Assembly (NCBI GenBank): GCA_014529385.2
Contig: CM043968.1
Span: 126,051,018 to 126,115,017, forward strand
Direction of reading: 5' to 3'
Length of the DNA stretch: 64,000 nucleotides
From: Adiantum capillus-veneris
Taxonomy: Eukaryota > Streptophyta > Polypodiopsida > Polypodiales > Pteridaceae
This document shows, piece by piece, positions 1 through 11,095 of this stretch. The notes under the pieces are model-generated. The model worked only from the letters and a program-made list of their open reading frames with translations, was not told the origin of the DNA and did no database searches. The stretch's first letter is position 1, and every line of letters starts with the position of its first letter. Position numbers and translations under genes: made by a program.

Positions 1-196
1 TTCTGGACAAAGTCTCTCAATCCATCTCACACGCTCTCCTCACATGATACACATCCCTACCCTTGTGTGCATCTTCATATAGTGGTTTAGACAAGCAGCC
101 CCTCTGCTTCAAATGTTACTTTTCTAAAATGTGTTTGTGTGGTGTCAACTGTGCACAAAGAGAGCTGCTTACTGAATCTTTCACCCCTCATTGAAA

Positions 197-224
197 CACA
201 CACACAAACACGTGTTTGTGTGTG

Positions 225-226
<2 letters not shown>
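197..226. repeat. 30-bp perfect palindrome of CA/TG repeats
   Basis: The 15 bases before the centre at 211/212 are the exact reverse complement of the 15 after it. The core is ACACGTGT and the arms are CA repeats turning into TG repeats. It sits directly before a (GA)n tract. It can form a cruciform or hairpin, and most likely arose from microsatellite slippage. Confidence 0.9.

Positions 227-274
<48 letters not shown>
227..274. repeat. (GA)n microsatellite, about 48 bp
   Basis: An uninterrupted GA dinucleotide run. Unlike most other GA/CT tracts in this window it has no recognisable LINE-A tail beside it. Confidence 0.97.
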
Positions 275-279
<5 letters not shown>

Positions 280-1857
280 TTGAGCCCATCTCACTTGAAA
301 TTACGTGTGCATAAAAGAAGCAAATCCTTTTTGTACAGATTTATGAATCAACTGAAGCTTAAAAATGGGCTCATTACGGTAGATGGACGTGCGTGAACCT
401 CTCCTCATATCAACTGATTGGATGCAAATGACATGCTGACTTTATTGTGTTTGTGGCCTGACCATTGAAGTAAACATTTTGCACTGGTTCCGTGTTAAAA
501 TCACTCTAAAAAAATCTGTATACGATCACCACGGCCATCATTAATGTCGAGAAGCTCTTGCCCACTCTCAAAATTTCCCTTGAACTTATAAGTTGACTCA
601 TCAAGAAGTCCGGCCAGGTTGACACCTGCTACTCCTGGAAGAAATGTGTTAGGTGGTGGTTAAATGATAAAAATAATAATAACCTGACAACATCAAGGGT
701 AAATTCAAAGGGAGGGGAGGTATAACCTGGAATAATCTTTGCCAAACCATCCAGAAATCCAGCCTGCAATATCATCCATCATAATAATCAGCAATACTTT
801 TACCACCTGAGCATTGTTACTCAACCATGCAAAGAAAGTCTTATAACAATGATGCATGCTTAAACTCCAATCTCGCATTTCCCACAGGTCCCCTCATGCA
901 TGCCTTGTCCTAAGGTCCTCCATCTACATCTAACCGGATTGACCATTTGTCCTTTCTTGTTGAAATGGGAAAAGAAAACAGCCCAATTTGCAAAGCTGGG
1001 GCTCCTGAAAAGACAGATTCGGTGGCCTGTCGCGGAGCCCCCATATATTTAGGGTAAAAAAGCCAGTGAAAAGGCAGGTCCCTGTTTTGGGACCCGTCGA
1101 GCCCCCAAACATTTGAGTAAAATGTACCAATTCAGGGACAAACGTCAAGCGGCAGCTCCGCGGTTAACGCAGCTGAAACGAAATCACGTCCGTAGGGTCG
1201 TGGGCTCTAGCCTTGCTGGCGCTTCGCCTCTAAAGTCCCCCTTGGAGGTCATCCATTTGGCACTTGTTTTTGTTACACAGGAATGCGTAGAACTTGCTTA
1301 ATCTTCATCGCCCGTCAGACGATCACGATGGCGTCTTTGCTGCAGATACCTGCTGAGCAGGGCTTTCGCCTGAGCCCCTCCAAGCTCCAAACCATTCGGC
1401 AAGGCCTCAACAATTTGTCACCCAATTTGGGCCTCTTTAAACCAGCTCCTTTACCCTAGTGGAGTACAAAAATATGGGCACTTTGACGCATCAATCTTTG
1501 TGATACGGCCATGTGTCCCAAAAGCCCTGAGAAAAGATACATCACATTGGATAGAAAAAGCACAGCAAAGAGACAAGCATAGCCAAAAGTTTAAGCTATC
1601 CCCAAAGGCAGATGAGGAAACTCTCCATGCTATCTCAAAAAGAAAAACTTGTTACCTCAGCTGGGAGCAATCAGCCCACAAACACCTGCACACAAGTCAC
1701 AGTCAGGGGGTCAAGGGGGCAGCCCAGTCAAAGCCGTCGATCGCTCCAACCACGGCCCTCGGCCTCCACCAAGATGTGGTCGCCCGTTTTACAAGGAATG
1801 GTCGCTGCACAACCATTCCCTACACCATACCAGCTAGAAAGAAGATTCAAAGAGAGA
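275..1857. other. Non-coding stretch, no gene recognised
   Basis: Only short overlapping ORFs of low-complexity or arbitrary composition occur here, none with a recognisable domain. The right-hand end abuts the 3' tail of a minus-strand LINE-A copy. Nothing else can be supported. Confidence 0.6.
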
Positions 1858-3172
1858 AATGAAATGTTATATTAACGTCTTCAAAAGGCCAAAGTGACCT
1901 ATGAGACCAGAAAGTTACAATGCGGTGTATCTGATACAAAGTCAGATTAACAAAATAAATTAATCTAGGATAACAAAATATAAATACTGCGGAAACCTAA
2001 ACTAAGCTGACAGGTGTGAAAGGTGAAAAGGCGTGAAATGTGTGAACTAAGCAGTACAATGTGTATACAATATGGGAGGAAGTGGAGATCCATCTTCATC
2101 TGCACTCTGGACGACAAAAAAGTATGGCTCGAATCCTTTGCTGAAGCCTCCTTCGAAACTGTGTAGCTCCTCTTCTCCATCGGGGTCGTCTAGATCTCCC
2201 TAGCTCCAATGCTCGGTCTATGAGAGTGCCAGTAGTGCAGGCAGACCTCTCCACTGTTGGCTACTCCTCTGTCTGTTCTTCTGGGTGTACAATATCTAGT
2301 GTAAAGAAATCTGTGATCTGTCTCTGGGGTTGTCTCTCTTTAGCTCTCCTAAGTAAAGTTTCTCTATGCTTGTGTAACTCAAGTAGATATAGCCCAAGAC
2401 ATCTCTCGTCCTCGTAACTCATGACCCTAGATAGAGGCCCAAAACCTTCTCTGAATAGACAATGAAAACGGCCTCGTATCTCATAGTACACTGTGCAATG
2501 ACATATGTAATGTACCTTTGTCTCTGGCACTAGATGGCATAAGCGGCATATCCTGCTATCTGTTGGTGTCCCTCTGAATCTGCCAGTCTCAATCTCGAGC
2601 TGATGTGAGGACGTGCGTATCTGGCCAATGGCACAACGCAAACCATGAGAAAGATGCGTGTCCATATAGCTAGGTCGAATCACAAACCCATCCCCCGTGA
2701 GGTGGAGAAGATGTTCTTTGTAGAAAGCCATCTTTGTGCCCAACTCCTCTATCGGCTCTATCCATGTCCTCCTCGTGTCCAGCTGGATTAGATCCTGACG
2801 AATGAGTCTATTAATCTCTACCCGCGTCAGAGACCTCAAGGGTGCCTGTAGAGAGTATTGAAAAGGAGGCAACCTGTCCATGGTGAAACCATGTGTCTGA
2901 AACCATGATGCCATATGTGCATACCAGCACGATGTATCCCCATTAAGAGCTAATTGTCTGGAGGACTCTAGAGCCACCCTGGCATATCTGTCTCTGGTAG
3001 TATCCCACAGACTGTGTACAAAGGAGACTGATTTGGTAAGCGCCTCAATCTCCATAGGGGGGGCAGATAATTCCGCTCGAATGATATCATGCGGTACGGA
3101 AGCCTTGGCTCTAATTAGCCGAGAGATCATAGATACCAGGGGCTTCTCCATACGCCTCCAACCATCCTGGCC

Positions 3173-3173
<1 letters not shown>
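1858..3173 (-). mobile_element. LINE-A copy b, 5'-truncated
   Basis: A minus-strand 3' fragment of the LINE-A family. It starts at the (GA)n tract that ends the upstream copy and runs to the family's conserved 3' tail (motif GGCCTTTTGAAGACGTTAAT, here ending ATTTCATTTC). Coding part at 2261-3172; the remainder is 3' UTR. Unlike its neighbours, its tail is followed by only about three TC units, so either the tail was short or it has decayed. Confidence 0.85.
2261..3172 (-). pseudogene. LINE-A ORF2 C-terminal fragment with zinc-finger motif
   Basis: This open frame of about 300 codons covers the region downstream of reverse transcriptase in LINE-A ORF2. It begins near GWRRMEKPLVSMISRLIRA. Near residues 225-245 it carries a Cys/His cluster of form C-x2-C-x8-H-x2-C-x-C (CRLCHLVPETKVHYICHC), the usual C-terminal nucleic-acid-binding finger of APE-type LINEs. 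It ends at a stop after EEQTEE. The frame runs upstream through the (TC)n tract as a Ser-Leu run into the tail of the next copy, but that part is a reading artefact. No reverse transcriptase is present, so the copy cannot move by itself. The same domain recurs at 3478-4657, 9293-10018 and 60129-60569. Confidence 0.8.

Positions 3174-3258
<85 letters not shown>
3174..3258. repeat. (GA)n microsatellite, 85 bp, at LINE-A joint
   Basis: A pure GA run lying exactly between the 3' tail of LINE-A copy a (to the right) and the truncated 5' end of copy b (to the left). Read on the LINE strand it is (TC)n following CATTTCATTTCA. Confidence 0.97.
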
Positions 3259-3261
<3 letters not shown>

Positions 3262-3477
3262 AATGAAATGTTATATTAACGTCTTCAAAAGGCCAAACAT
3301 TAACGTCTTCAAAAGGCCAAACAGACCTATGAGACCAGAAAGTTACAATGTGGTGGATCTGATACAAAGTCAGAGTAACAAGATGACAAAATGACAGAAT
3401 GACAGAATGACAAAATAAAATACTATGGAATCTTAAACTGCTAGGTGTGAGCTAAGCAGTTAGCTGGGATAGCTAGA

Positions 3478-4657
3478 TCACAAGAGATCCAGCATCGATC
3501 GTTGGCGGATCTCATCAATCTCCTCCATGGTCAGTAGTCTGTCCGGGCGTCGTGCATGTCGGGCCAAAGTGATCCGAATCCTTTGATGCAGCCTCCGTCG
3601 ATGTTGTGTAATCCTCCGTAGTCGTGGGCGTCTGGATCTCCCTAGCTCAGTCGCTCGGTCGATCAGTGTGCCTCTGGTGTGAGGCGACAAGCTTTGCTTG
3701 GTAGTAACTCCTCCGGGTGTCCAGTGGCAGCTCTAAAGAACTCTGTGATCTGCCTCAAAGACTGGCTAGCCTCACCTCTCATCAAGCTCTCTCCGTGTCT
3801 GCGCAGCTCAAGCAAAAACAAACCCAAGCATCTCTGATCCTCGTACCGCATGACTCTGGAGAGTGGTCCAAAGCCCTCTCTGAACAAGCAATGGAAGCGG
3901 CCTCGTATCTTGTAGTAGACGGGGCAGTGGCATGTGTAGTGCAACTGTCTCAGGCTCGATGTCACACAAGGGGCATGTCCTGGCCTCTGCTGGTACTCCG
4001 CTGTATCTCCCAGTCTCGATCTGCAGCTGGTGTGAAGATGTGCGTATCTGGCCAATAGCACATCGTATCCCGTGAGACAAGTGGGTGTCCATGTATCTGG
4101 GCCTCATCACAAAACCATCCTCCGTAAGTTGGAGAAGATGCTCTCTGTAGAAAGCCATCTTCGTGCCCAGCTCCTGTGCTGGCTGTATCCATGTCCTCCT
4201 GGTGTCTAGCTGAGTCAAGTCCTGGCGGATGAGCCTAGTGATCTCGGATCCGTGTAAGAGTCAGAGAGGGTGCATCCAGTGAGTACTGGAAGGGAGGCAA
4301 TCTGTCTATGCTGAACCCGTGCGCCTGAAACCATGATGTCATCTCCCCATACCAACATGCTGTATCTCCCTGCATGGCTAGCTGTTGAGAGGACTCAAGT
4401 GCAAGGCGGGCATATCTGTCTCTGGAAAGTTCCCACATGCGGTGTATGAAGGAGACAGACCTCGTCAGCGCCTCAATCACTAGTGGGGGGGCAGCTAGCT
4501 CTGCTCGGACAATAGCACGTGGTGCTCTAATCAGCCGTGAGATCATAGAGACCAGAGGCTTCTCCATGTCCCCCCATCCATCACTGCGGCCTGTCCTCCC
4601 GTGACAATCCAATGAAGGTCCCCAAATCTCAACTCCATAAAGCAATGCAAAAGCCAC
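3478..4657 (-). pseudogene. LINE-A ORF2 C-terminal region, frameshifted
   Basis: The segment at 4657-4235 has GWGDMEKPLVSMISRLIRAP, matching copy b. The segment at 4218-3808 has LLQLTEDGFVMRPRYMDTHL and CPLCDIEPETVALHMPLP, where the finger is damaged. The segment at 3690-3478 has RGTLIDRATELGRSRRPRLR, an Arg-rich tail seen again in the plus-strand copy near 39240. It continues from the RT palm without a gap larger than about 100 bases but in changing frames. It is the 3' end of the reference-like copy a. Confidence 0.75.
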
Positions 4658-4762
4658 CTAAGTGTCAAAGAGCCAAAGCTTCGTCAGAGGCTCCTAAAAC
4701 TGAACCTGTGAACACATCCTTGCCAATCTACCCAATGCTGCATTGGCTCTGGTCAATCTAGT

Positions 4763-6061
4763 CTATGCTGTCCTCCTCAATGAAAATGATGGCCCACTAA
4801 AAACCACTCCAAGGTAAGTGTAAGCATCTGTATACTCCATTGTCTCCTGGCCGTATGTGAATGCGGGCGCTGACCTCCTGATCCACTGTTGGGTGGTATT
4901 AAATACCATGACCTTGGTTTTACCAAGGTTGACGGACAAACCACTTTCCTGGGCAAACCTATGCAAAGCATCCAAGTGACGTCGCATCCCCTCCGGAGAG
5001 TCGGATATCAACACAATATCATCAGCATATAACAATAGTGGAATGTATGTCCCTGCCAGCTGTGCACCTCTATCACCATCTCTCTCAATGTAGTCAGAAA
5101 CCTCATCCACATACATACCAAATAGAGTAGGAGAGAGCGGGCAGCCTTGCTTCACCCCAATAGTGGAGTGAACCGGTGTGGATAGACCCTCTGAGGTGCG
5201 TACATGCCCCACTACTGACCTGTATAATGCCATGACCCCCCAAATGAGCTCTGTGGGTACTCCCATTTGCTGTAATCTGCACATCAATCTAGCTCTGGGC
5301 ATTGTGTCAAATGCTTTGCGAAAATCCACAAAGCTACAATAGATCCGTCTCCCGCGCGATCTGCCCTCATCAATGATGACTCTGAGTGTCAAGATATGAT
5401 CAAGAGTAGAAAAACCCCTCCTGAACCCTGCCTGCCCGACTGCGCGTATCCCCTCCCTCTCTGCCCATCTACTCAGCTGCTACTCAAGAATAGATGCGTA
5501 CAACCGTGCCAATGTGTGTCCAATCATGATAGTGCGATAATTCATAGGCTCCATAGGGTCTCCCGACTTGAAGATAGGTAGAATAGTCGATAGGCTCCAA
5601 GTATCAGGCAAGCCCTCACACATGGCACAATTAAACATAACTGCTAGAAGCTCTGCTAGTAGATCTCTGGCATGCGTGAAATGCTCAGCCACTAAGCCAT
5701 CATGATCATATGCTCTCCCAGTCCTCATCCTGTCAATGGCCTTCCTCACCATCTCAGCGGTGAAAAAAGCACATGTGTGTGGGCATGGATTGGGGGGGGG
5801 GGGGGGGGGGGGTCGGGAAGGGGGGGCTGCTCAGGAACTGTGTACAGAGATGATGCGTATTGGCCCCAGGCCTTTGTAGAAGTAATGGTAAGGGGGGGGG
5901 GAGTGCTCATGAAAGAGCCGCCATGCCTCACAAGAGTCCTGACTCAAGAATAGCTGGTATATATCCTGCTCTAGGCGAGCCAAAAATGCCCTCTTCTTCC
6001 GGCGCACTAGGCGTCGAAAGTCAATCTGTGACTGTCTGTGAGTGATGTTCCCCAAAAGCAC
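4763..6061 (-). pseudogene. LINE-A reverse transcriptase
   Basis: Three consecutive minus-strand pieces. 6061-5831 is the thumb-proximal N-terminal linker. 5752-5480 holds FKSGDPMEPMNYRTIMIGHT, the entry block of LINE polymerases. 5392-4763 holds the palm, with YCSFVDFRKAFDTM (first catalytic Asp), IGVKQGCPLSPTLFGMYVDE, and YADD at 5018-5029 in LLLYADDIVLIS. The catalytic residues are intact but the frame is broken, including a G21 homopolymer at 5792-5812 that has grown inside the gene. No RNase H follows. The fingers and palm show ordinary LINE spacing. Confidence 0.9.
5792..5812. repeat. Poly-G run of 21 inside LINE-A RT
   Basis: Twenty-one consecutive G on the plus strand (C on the coding strand), followed within 20 bases by further G runs. 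It interrupts the linker between the endonuclease and the RT palm and causes a frame break. It is one of several long G/C homopolymers in this window. Confidence 0.9.
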
Positions 6062-6109
6062 CTCTAGTCTAGCTCTAGTGTCCCGGCATTCCTCATCATA
6101 CCAACTGTT

Positions 6110-7110
6110 CTAGGGCATGCTCCCCGAGTGGCGTCTCTGCTCAGGTTGGGTATGTGGGTATGCCTCTGCTGTTGCATCATGTAGTGTTTGTGTCAGTATA
6201 GTAGTAAGCTCCTCCAGAGGTCGCCTCGGCTCCTCTATGCATAGGCATCTGTAGATCCCATCTATGTATACAGAGTCCGTCTCCCGTGTGAAGGTGTAGC
6301 GAGTACGGGCTGTTGCCCGTGGCCTGTGTACTACACTAAACTGAAAAGAGATGGTCAACGACACAAGAGCATGATCCACTGCCACACCAACAGGTCTGGG
6401 TCCAACCGTGAGATCTTGGATACTAGAGATGAGGCTCGGCTGTGCCATGACATAATCCACTGTGCTGGCTCCATGTCTGTGTGGAAAGCATGTAAAACCC
6501 CCCGCAGCAAGAAATCTCTGTAGGCCATTCAAGATGGCCAATCCATGTGCAGTCCCCATGTCTATCAAGTGGCGTCCATACTCAGTGTGTTCCCCATCCT
6601 GTGATAGTCTGGATAGGCCTGTCTCTGCAACATCCAGCTCTCTCAGCATCTCCTCTGAAGTATCATAAAATATTGTCTGATGATGGGCAGTCCTAGCATT
6701 GAAATCCCCTAGAATGATGATGTCACCATCTCTAGAGAACTCCCATATGTCATCATCCAAAATAGAAAAGAGGGACTGTCCTCTGGGTAGTGCATAAACT
6801 GACGTACTCGGGGGGAAGTAGCAAATAGCAATGTAAAGATATCTGCATGTCTCTGCTCTCAATCTCACCCACATATACCTAGCTTGCTCATCCCTACGGG
6901 CTATATGTATCAACGACTGCAACTCCTCCCTGAATAACACTGCCACTCCTTCTGAGCCCCGCCCTCTGTGCTCTGATCGTGTCTCCTATCTACAGGCTGT
7001 CTCCCATCTATATCCACTAATGTGAGGCATAGACTGCCCAGGGGCCTGATGTGTCTCAGAGTAGAAGACGATGTCTCTTCCCGTAAAACTATCCTCAAAA
7101 GCACCCACAT
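6110..7110 (-). pseudogene. LINE-A APE-type endonuclease domain
   Basis: The N-terminal part is in the frame giving GRDIVFYSETHQAPGQ, whose SETH motif holds the catalytic Glu. A stop follows near 6975, after which the frame is open for 278 codons (6946-6110). That segment has CYFPPSTS, LGDFNARTAHHQ near 6690-6712 (catalytic Asp/Asn), YVMAQ and VDHALVSL (the SDH-like motif). This is an exonuclease-endonuclease-phosphatase fold, which nicks target DNA for target-primed reverse transcription. It is followed on the same strand by reverse transcriptase. The internal stop makes it non-functional as it stands. Confidence 0.85.
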
Positions 7111-7127
7111 CAAGGCGCATAGATCCA

Positions 7128-8101
7128 TTACAATTTCATGTGGCAACTTTGAGTGTGGTCCCATAGGTCTCGCACCGTCATGTGGAGTGCCGCTCTACAA
7201 TCACCACTCGACCATCTCTGTAGAAGGCCTTCTTTCCCTTCTCCCTTGCTGCTTGAATCTCTGGCATTACCTCTCATATGCGCAAGCTGTGTGGGAGTGA
7301 GGTCATCTCCAAGGAATATGCCCGTTTTCTTTAGTGTAGGAGGCTTCTTCAAGAAGTCCTTTGCCTCCATGGATGGGAAACGGATGATTAAAGCTCTCCC
7401 TTTTGAAGTCTCCCGATTACCTTGCGTCTTCTTCCCTACCCTCCATGCCTTTGTATGAGTAGCTTCACTACCCATCATGTGGAGAAGTTCTTCGACTTCC
7501 CGTTCCACATCATCTCGATCTTTTAAACTGGTTACTCTTATATGCAAAGCTCTAGTTTTCCTTCGCTGCTCTTCTTGTTGATGATTGTAGGAGTGGTGAA
7601 AGATGTGGTTTCTTTCCCTTTCCCTTTCTTAGCGAATTCTATCCATTTCTCGGCCTCATCCGCCTTCTTCTGCGTCTTCGTGATCACATCCATCCACGAA
7701 GACGTCTTTACCACCTTCTGTTTCTCCTCCTCTTTGATCATCCATACCTGCTCCTTGATGACCTTGATTTCCTCTATCACTAAGGGCTGGAATTCCCCTT
7801 CCTCTAGTCCACTACTTGCTCTATTAGCCAACTTTCGCTTGAGGGCTGAGACCTCTTCTTTAAGTGCTTGTGAGTTTGCCTTAAGTGCTTAGCTCTGCGT
7901 GCAAAACCTCTTTCTCCTTCCATTGAGCACTTTCGTTGAGAAACTTTGAAGAAGGTTGGCCTTCTCTTTCCACCATCCCTCCGTATCTGCTTTCCATTCT
8001 TTCATCTCCCTTTCCATTTGTGTTATCCGCTTGTTTGTAAGCACAAAGGTGGCTTTCGTATGGGGCTTACATACTGGCGAAGCGCTCATGGCCTCCATCA
8101 A
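7128..8101 (-). pseudogene. LINE-A ORF1, coiled-coil RNA-binding-type protein, frameshifted
   Basis: The likely start is the ATG of MEAMSASPVCKPHTKATFVL near 8095, with a second ATG just upstream. The first segment (8101-7889) and the second (7831-7538) are rich in Glu, Lys and Leu, as in a coiled coil (for example EEGEFQPLVIEEIKVIKEQ). The third (7547-7128) contains GRALIIRFPSMEAKDFLKKP followed by TGIFLGDDLTPTQLAHMR, a pattern common just before the endonuclease in LINE first proteins. The pieces lie in different frames, so at least two frameshifts or stops have occurred. The role in the family is RNA binding and ribonucleoprotein assembly; that is knowledge of LINE ORF1 proteins, not visible here. 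Confidence 0.65.
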
Positions 8102-8225
8102 AACAAAACCAAAAACAAAAACACAGTCTGCACTTCTGCAAGATAGGCCAAACCCACTATATCCACACTACGCATACATCCATGTCCGGCATAATGCATA
8201 CATATGTTTTTTTTTTTTTTTTTAA

Positions 8226-8427
8226 TGTTTTCCTCATGTCAGTCATACATTTTCTTATTTTTTCTCTCAGTGCTGCTTTGTAATTCCCTGCTCGTGAGAA
8301 TTCTGAAAATTCTTTAAAAAAACCCCAGAATCTATTTTCTGTATCTGCAGGTCTGAGAATGCTAAAAATTCTGCCACTGTGAAATTTTTGAAATCTTTTC
8401 CCTGCAGGTCTGAAATTTGCGGGCTGA

Positions 8428-8429
<2 letters not shown>
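8226..8429. other. Spacer upstream of LINE-A copy a
   Basis: An AT-rich stretch with a short internal repeat: CTGCAGGTCTGA occurs at about 8346 and again near 8402. No gene is visible. It may include remains of an older repeat. Confidence 0.4.
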
Positions 8430-8473
<44 letters not shown>

Positions 8474-8697
8474 CGCTGGGGGGGGGGGGCTGTCACAGCA
8501 GGCGGGAGTAGGCGCGATGTCCAACAGGCGGGGAGTAGGCGCGCGCGCTGTAGCCTGTCACAGCAGGCGGGGGGGGGAGAGAGAGAGGGTGTGGAGGTGG
8601 GACTGCATTGCAGGGGTAGCGCGAGGGGCGAGGGGTGGGGGGGCAGCAGACGGGGGTGGGCGAGGGGCTGAGGGTGGGAGGGGGCGGGGGGGGCAGC

Positions 8698-8700
<3 letters not shown>
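8430..8700. repeat. G44 homopolymer and G-rich low-complexity island
   Basis: There are 44 consecutive G at 8430-8473, a second G run after one CGCT interruption, then a G/C-rich segment with imperfect copies of a CAGGCGGGAGTAGGCGCG unit and more G runs up to the (GA)n tract. Plus-strand G tracts of this length would be expected to form quadruplex structures. The Gly-rich and Pro-rich ORFs read through it are not genes. Confidence 0.92.

Positions 8701-8753
<53 letters not shown>
8700..8753. repeat. (GA)n microsatellite, 54 bp, at LINE-A 3' end
   Basis: A pure GA run directly abutting TGAAATG of the LINE-A tail of copy c; on the LINE strand it is (TC)n after CATTTCA. Confidence 0.97.
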
Positions 8754-8756
<3 letters not shown>

Positions 8757-10019
8757 AATGAAACGAAATGTAATATTAACGTCTTCAAAAGGCCAAAATG
8801 ACCTATGAGACCACAAGGTTACATGTGGTGAATCTAATACCAGGTTTGGGTACAAAAAGTACAAAGAACTGAAAAGAAAATAGTGGGTAGGGGTGGGGTG
8901 AAAGCTGATACAAAGGGAAGACAAAGGGTGAGCTGATACAATGGAGCTCTCTGACAATCGAAGCATCATATACATATACATCAATATCCGGGACGGCTCC
9001 TATGTCGCGCCAGTATGGTATGAATCCTTTGTCGCAGTTTGCGTCGATATCGAGAGGGCCCTCTCATCCGTGGGCGACGGGACCGTCCTAACTCTATCGC
9101 CCAATCAAGCAGTATGCCTCTGGTACCTCTGGTGTTGTTATGCTGTGGAGGTTGCTCGAACTCCTCTACCTGTGACTGAAAGAAATCTGTGATCTTCTAC
9201 TGTCGTTGGATCTCTCTCATTGTGCCCCTCTTCAAGAGGTCCTCTCTGTGTTTGCGAATCTCCAGTAAGTATAATCCGAGGCATCTCTGATCCTAATATC
9301 TCATGACTATAGAAAGTGGCCCAAAACCCTCTCTCAATAGACAGTGAAAGCGGCCTCGTATCTCATAGTATACTGGGCAGTGACATATGTAATGTAGCTC
9401 TGTCTCTAGCTCTATTTGGCACACTTGACAAATCTTGGACTCAGCGGGTACTCCTCTAAATTTGCCTGTCTCAATCTCTAGCTGATGTGAGGATGTGCGT
9501 ATCTGACCAATAACACATCGTATCCCGTGGGATAGATGAGTATCCATGTATCCTGGTCTGATCACAAAACCATCCTCCGTGAGTTGGATAAGATGCTCTC
9601 TATAGAAAGTCATCTTCGTACCTACCTCATGTGTAGGTTGTATCCATGTCCTCTTTGTATCCAATTGAATCAAGTCCTGTCTGATGAGCCTGGTAATCTC
9701 TGCCCTTGTGATGGAGGGTGCATCCAGAGAGTACTGAAATGGGGGTAGCCGGTCCATACTAAAGCCATGTAACTGAAACCAAGATGCCATCTCTGCATAC
9801 CAACATGATCTATCTCCCTGCAATGCCAGCTGTCGCGAAGACTCTAGTGCTAATCGAGCATATTTGTCTCTAGGGAGAGCCCAAGTGCTATGCATAAATG
9901 AAACTGATCGAGTGAGTGCCTCCACTAGACAATCATTAGGTTGTAGAACCCTAGGTATGCTATGAGTTTGTGTAGCTGTCACATAAAGAAGACGGCTGCA
10001 CCCGCAGACCTCTACCATA

Positions 10020-10022
<3 letters not shown>
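8754..10022 (-). mobile_element. LINE-A copy c, 5'-truncated
   Basis: A minus-strand fragment. Its right end abuts the (GA)n tract at 10023-10063 and its left end is the conserved tail followed by (TC)n. Coding remnant at 9293-10018; the remainder is 3' UTR. Its 5' part (RVLQPNDCLVEALTRSV) differs from copies a and b (IRAELSAPPMEIEALTKSV), so it may represent a subfamily or a divergent copy. Confidence 0.85.
9293..10018 (-). pseudogene. LINE-A ORF2 C-terminal fragment
   Basis: A 241-codon open frame homologous to the region after RT. It includes VEALTRSVSFMHSTW, MASWFQLHGFSMDRLPPFQY, MDTHLSHGIRCVIGQIRTSS and the finger CQVCQIELETELHYICHC. It stops early at MRY, where copy b continues for about 45 more residues. 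The ATG at the start is incidental, because the element is truncated there at the (GA)n junction. Confidence 0.8.

Positions 10023-10063
<41 letters not shown>
10023..10063. repeat. (GA)n microsatellite, 41 bp, at LINE-A joint
   Basis: GA run between the 3' tail of LINE-A copy d (right) and the truncated 5' end of copy c (left). Confidence 0.97.
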
Positions 10064-10066
<3 letters not shown>

Positions 10067-10417
10067 AATGAAATGAAATGTTATATTAACGTCTTCAAAA
10101 GGCCAAAATGACCTATGAGACCAATCTGTTACAAAATGGTGAATCTAATACCATGTCTAGGTACAAAAGAACTAGAACAAAGATGCTACTACTAGAATCC
10201 ATCCTCATCTGCACTCTGGATGTCGAGAGAGTATGGCTCAAATCCTCTGCTATAGTCTCCATCGATGAATCGTGGCCGTCTGGATCTCCGTAGCTCCAAT
10301 GCTCGGTCGATGAGAGTCCCGATAGTGGTCCAATGAGTGTGGGCCAAGCTCTGTAGTGATGGCTGCTCCTCTGGCTGTCCCATATCTAGTGAAAAGAAAT
10401 CTATAATCTGTCTCTGG

Positions 10418-10472
<55 letters not shown>

Positions 10473-11095
10473 CAGTAAAGTGTGTCTATATCTGCGTAAC
10501 TCAAGTAGACATAGCCCAAGACATCTCTGATCCTTTTAACTCATGACCCTAGAGAAAGGACCGAAACCCTCTCTGAATAAGGAGTGGAAACGGCCCCATA
10601 TCTCATAGTACACTGTGCAATGACATATGTAATGTAGCTCTGTCTCTGGCTCTAACTGGCATAAGCGGCATATCCTGCTGTCTGCTAGTATCCCTCTGAA
10701 TCTACCAGTCTCAATCTCCAGCTGATGTGAGGATGTGCGTAGCTGACCAATGGCACACCGCAAACCATGAGACATATGTGTGTCCATGTAGCTGGGTCGA
10801 ATCACAAACCCTTCTTCTGTGAGGTGGAGAAGATGCTTTCTATAGAAAGCCATCTTCGTGCCAACTCATGTGGCGAATCTATCCATCCATGTCCTCTTGG
10901 TATCCAATTGGATCAATCCTGATGAATGAGTCTAGTAATCTCCACCCATGTAGGAGACATCGAGGGTGCCTGAAGAGAGTACTGGAAAGGGGGCAGCCTA
11001 TCCATGGTGAATCCATGGATCTGAAACCATGATGTCATCTGTGCATACCAGCATGAAGTGTCCCCATGAAGAGCTAACTGTCTGGAAGACTCAAG

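Larger units (their letters stand above)
3259..8226 (-). mobile_element. LINE-A copy a, nearly full length
   Basis: In minus-strand order it contains a coiled-coil ORF1 (about 8101-7128), an APE endonuclease (about 7110-6110), reverse transcriptase (6061-4763), a C-terminal zinc-finger region (4657-3478), a 3' UTR and the conserved tail, then (TC)n. A T-rich run at about 8207-8224 (A-run on the LINE strand) marks the approximate 5' limit. At just under 5 kb it is a plausible complete element, but every domain is broken by stops or frameshifts. The clade was not assigned: the domain order fits APE-type LINEs without RNase H. Confidence 0.85.

Noticed and set aside
1500-1862. 120-codon ORF as a host gene
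   Set aside because: No recognisable domain, overlaps ORFs in the other two frames, and has arbitrary composition.
3033-3266. Arg-Glu and Ser-Leu repeat ORFs through GA/CT tracts (also near 10250, 19398, 39595, 48294, 53020, 59077)
   Set aside because: They only reflect dinucleotide repeats read in frame. No conserved sequence on either side belongs to one protein.
8379-8756. Gly-rich and Pro-rich ORFs over 8267-8984
   Set aside because: Produced by the G44 homopolymer and (GA)n; no domain and no codon bias.
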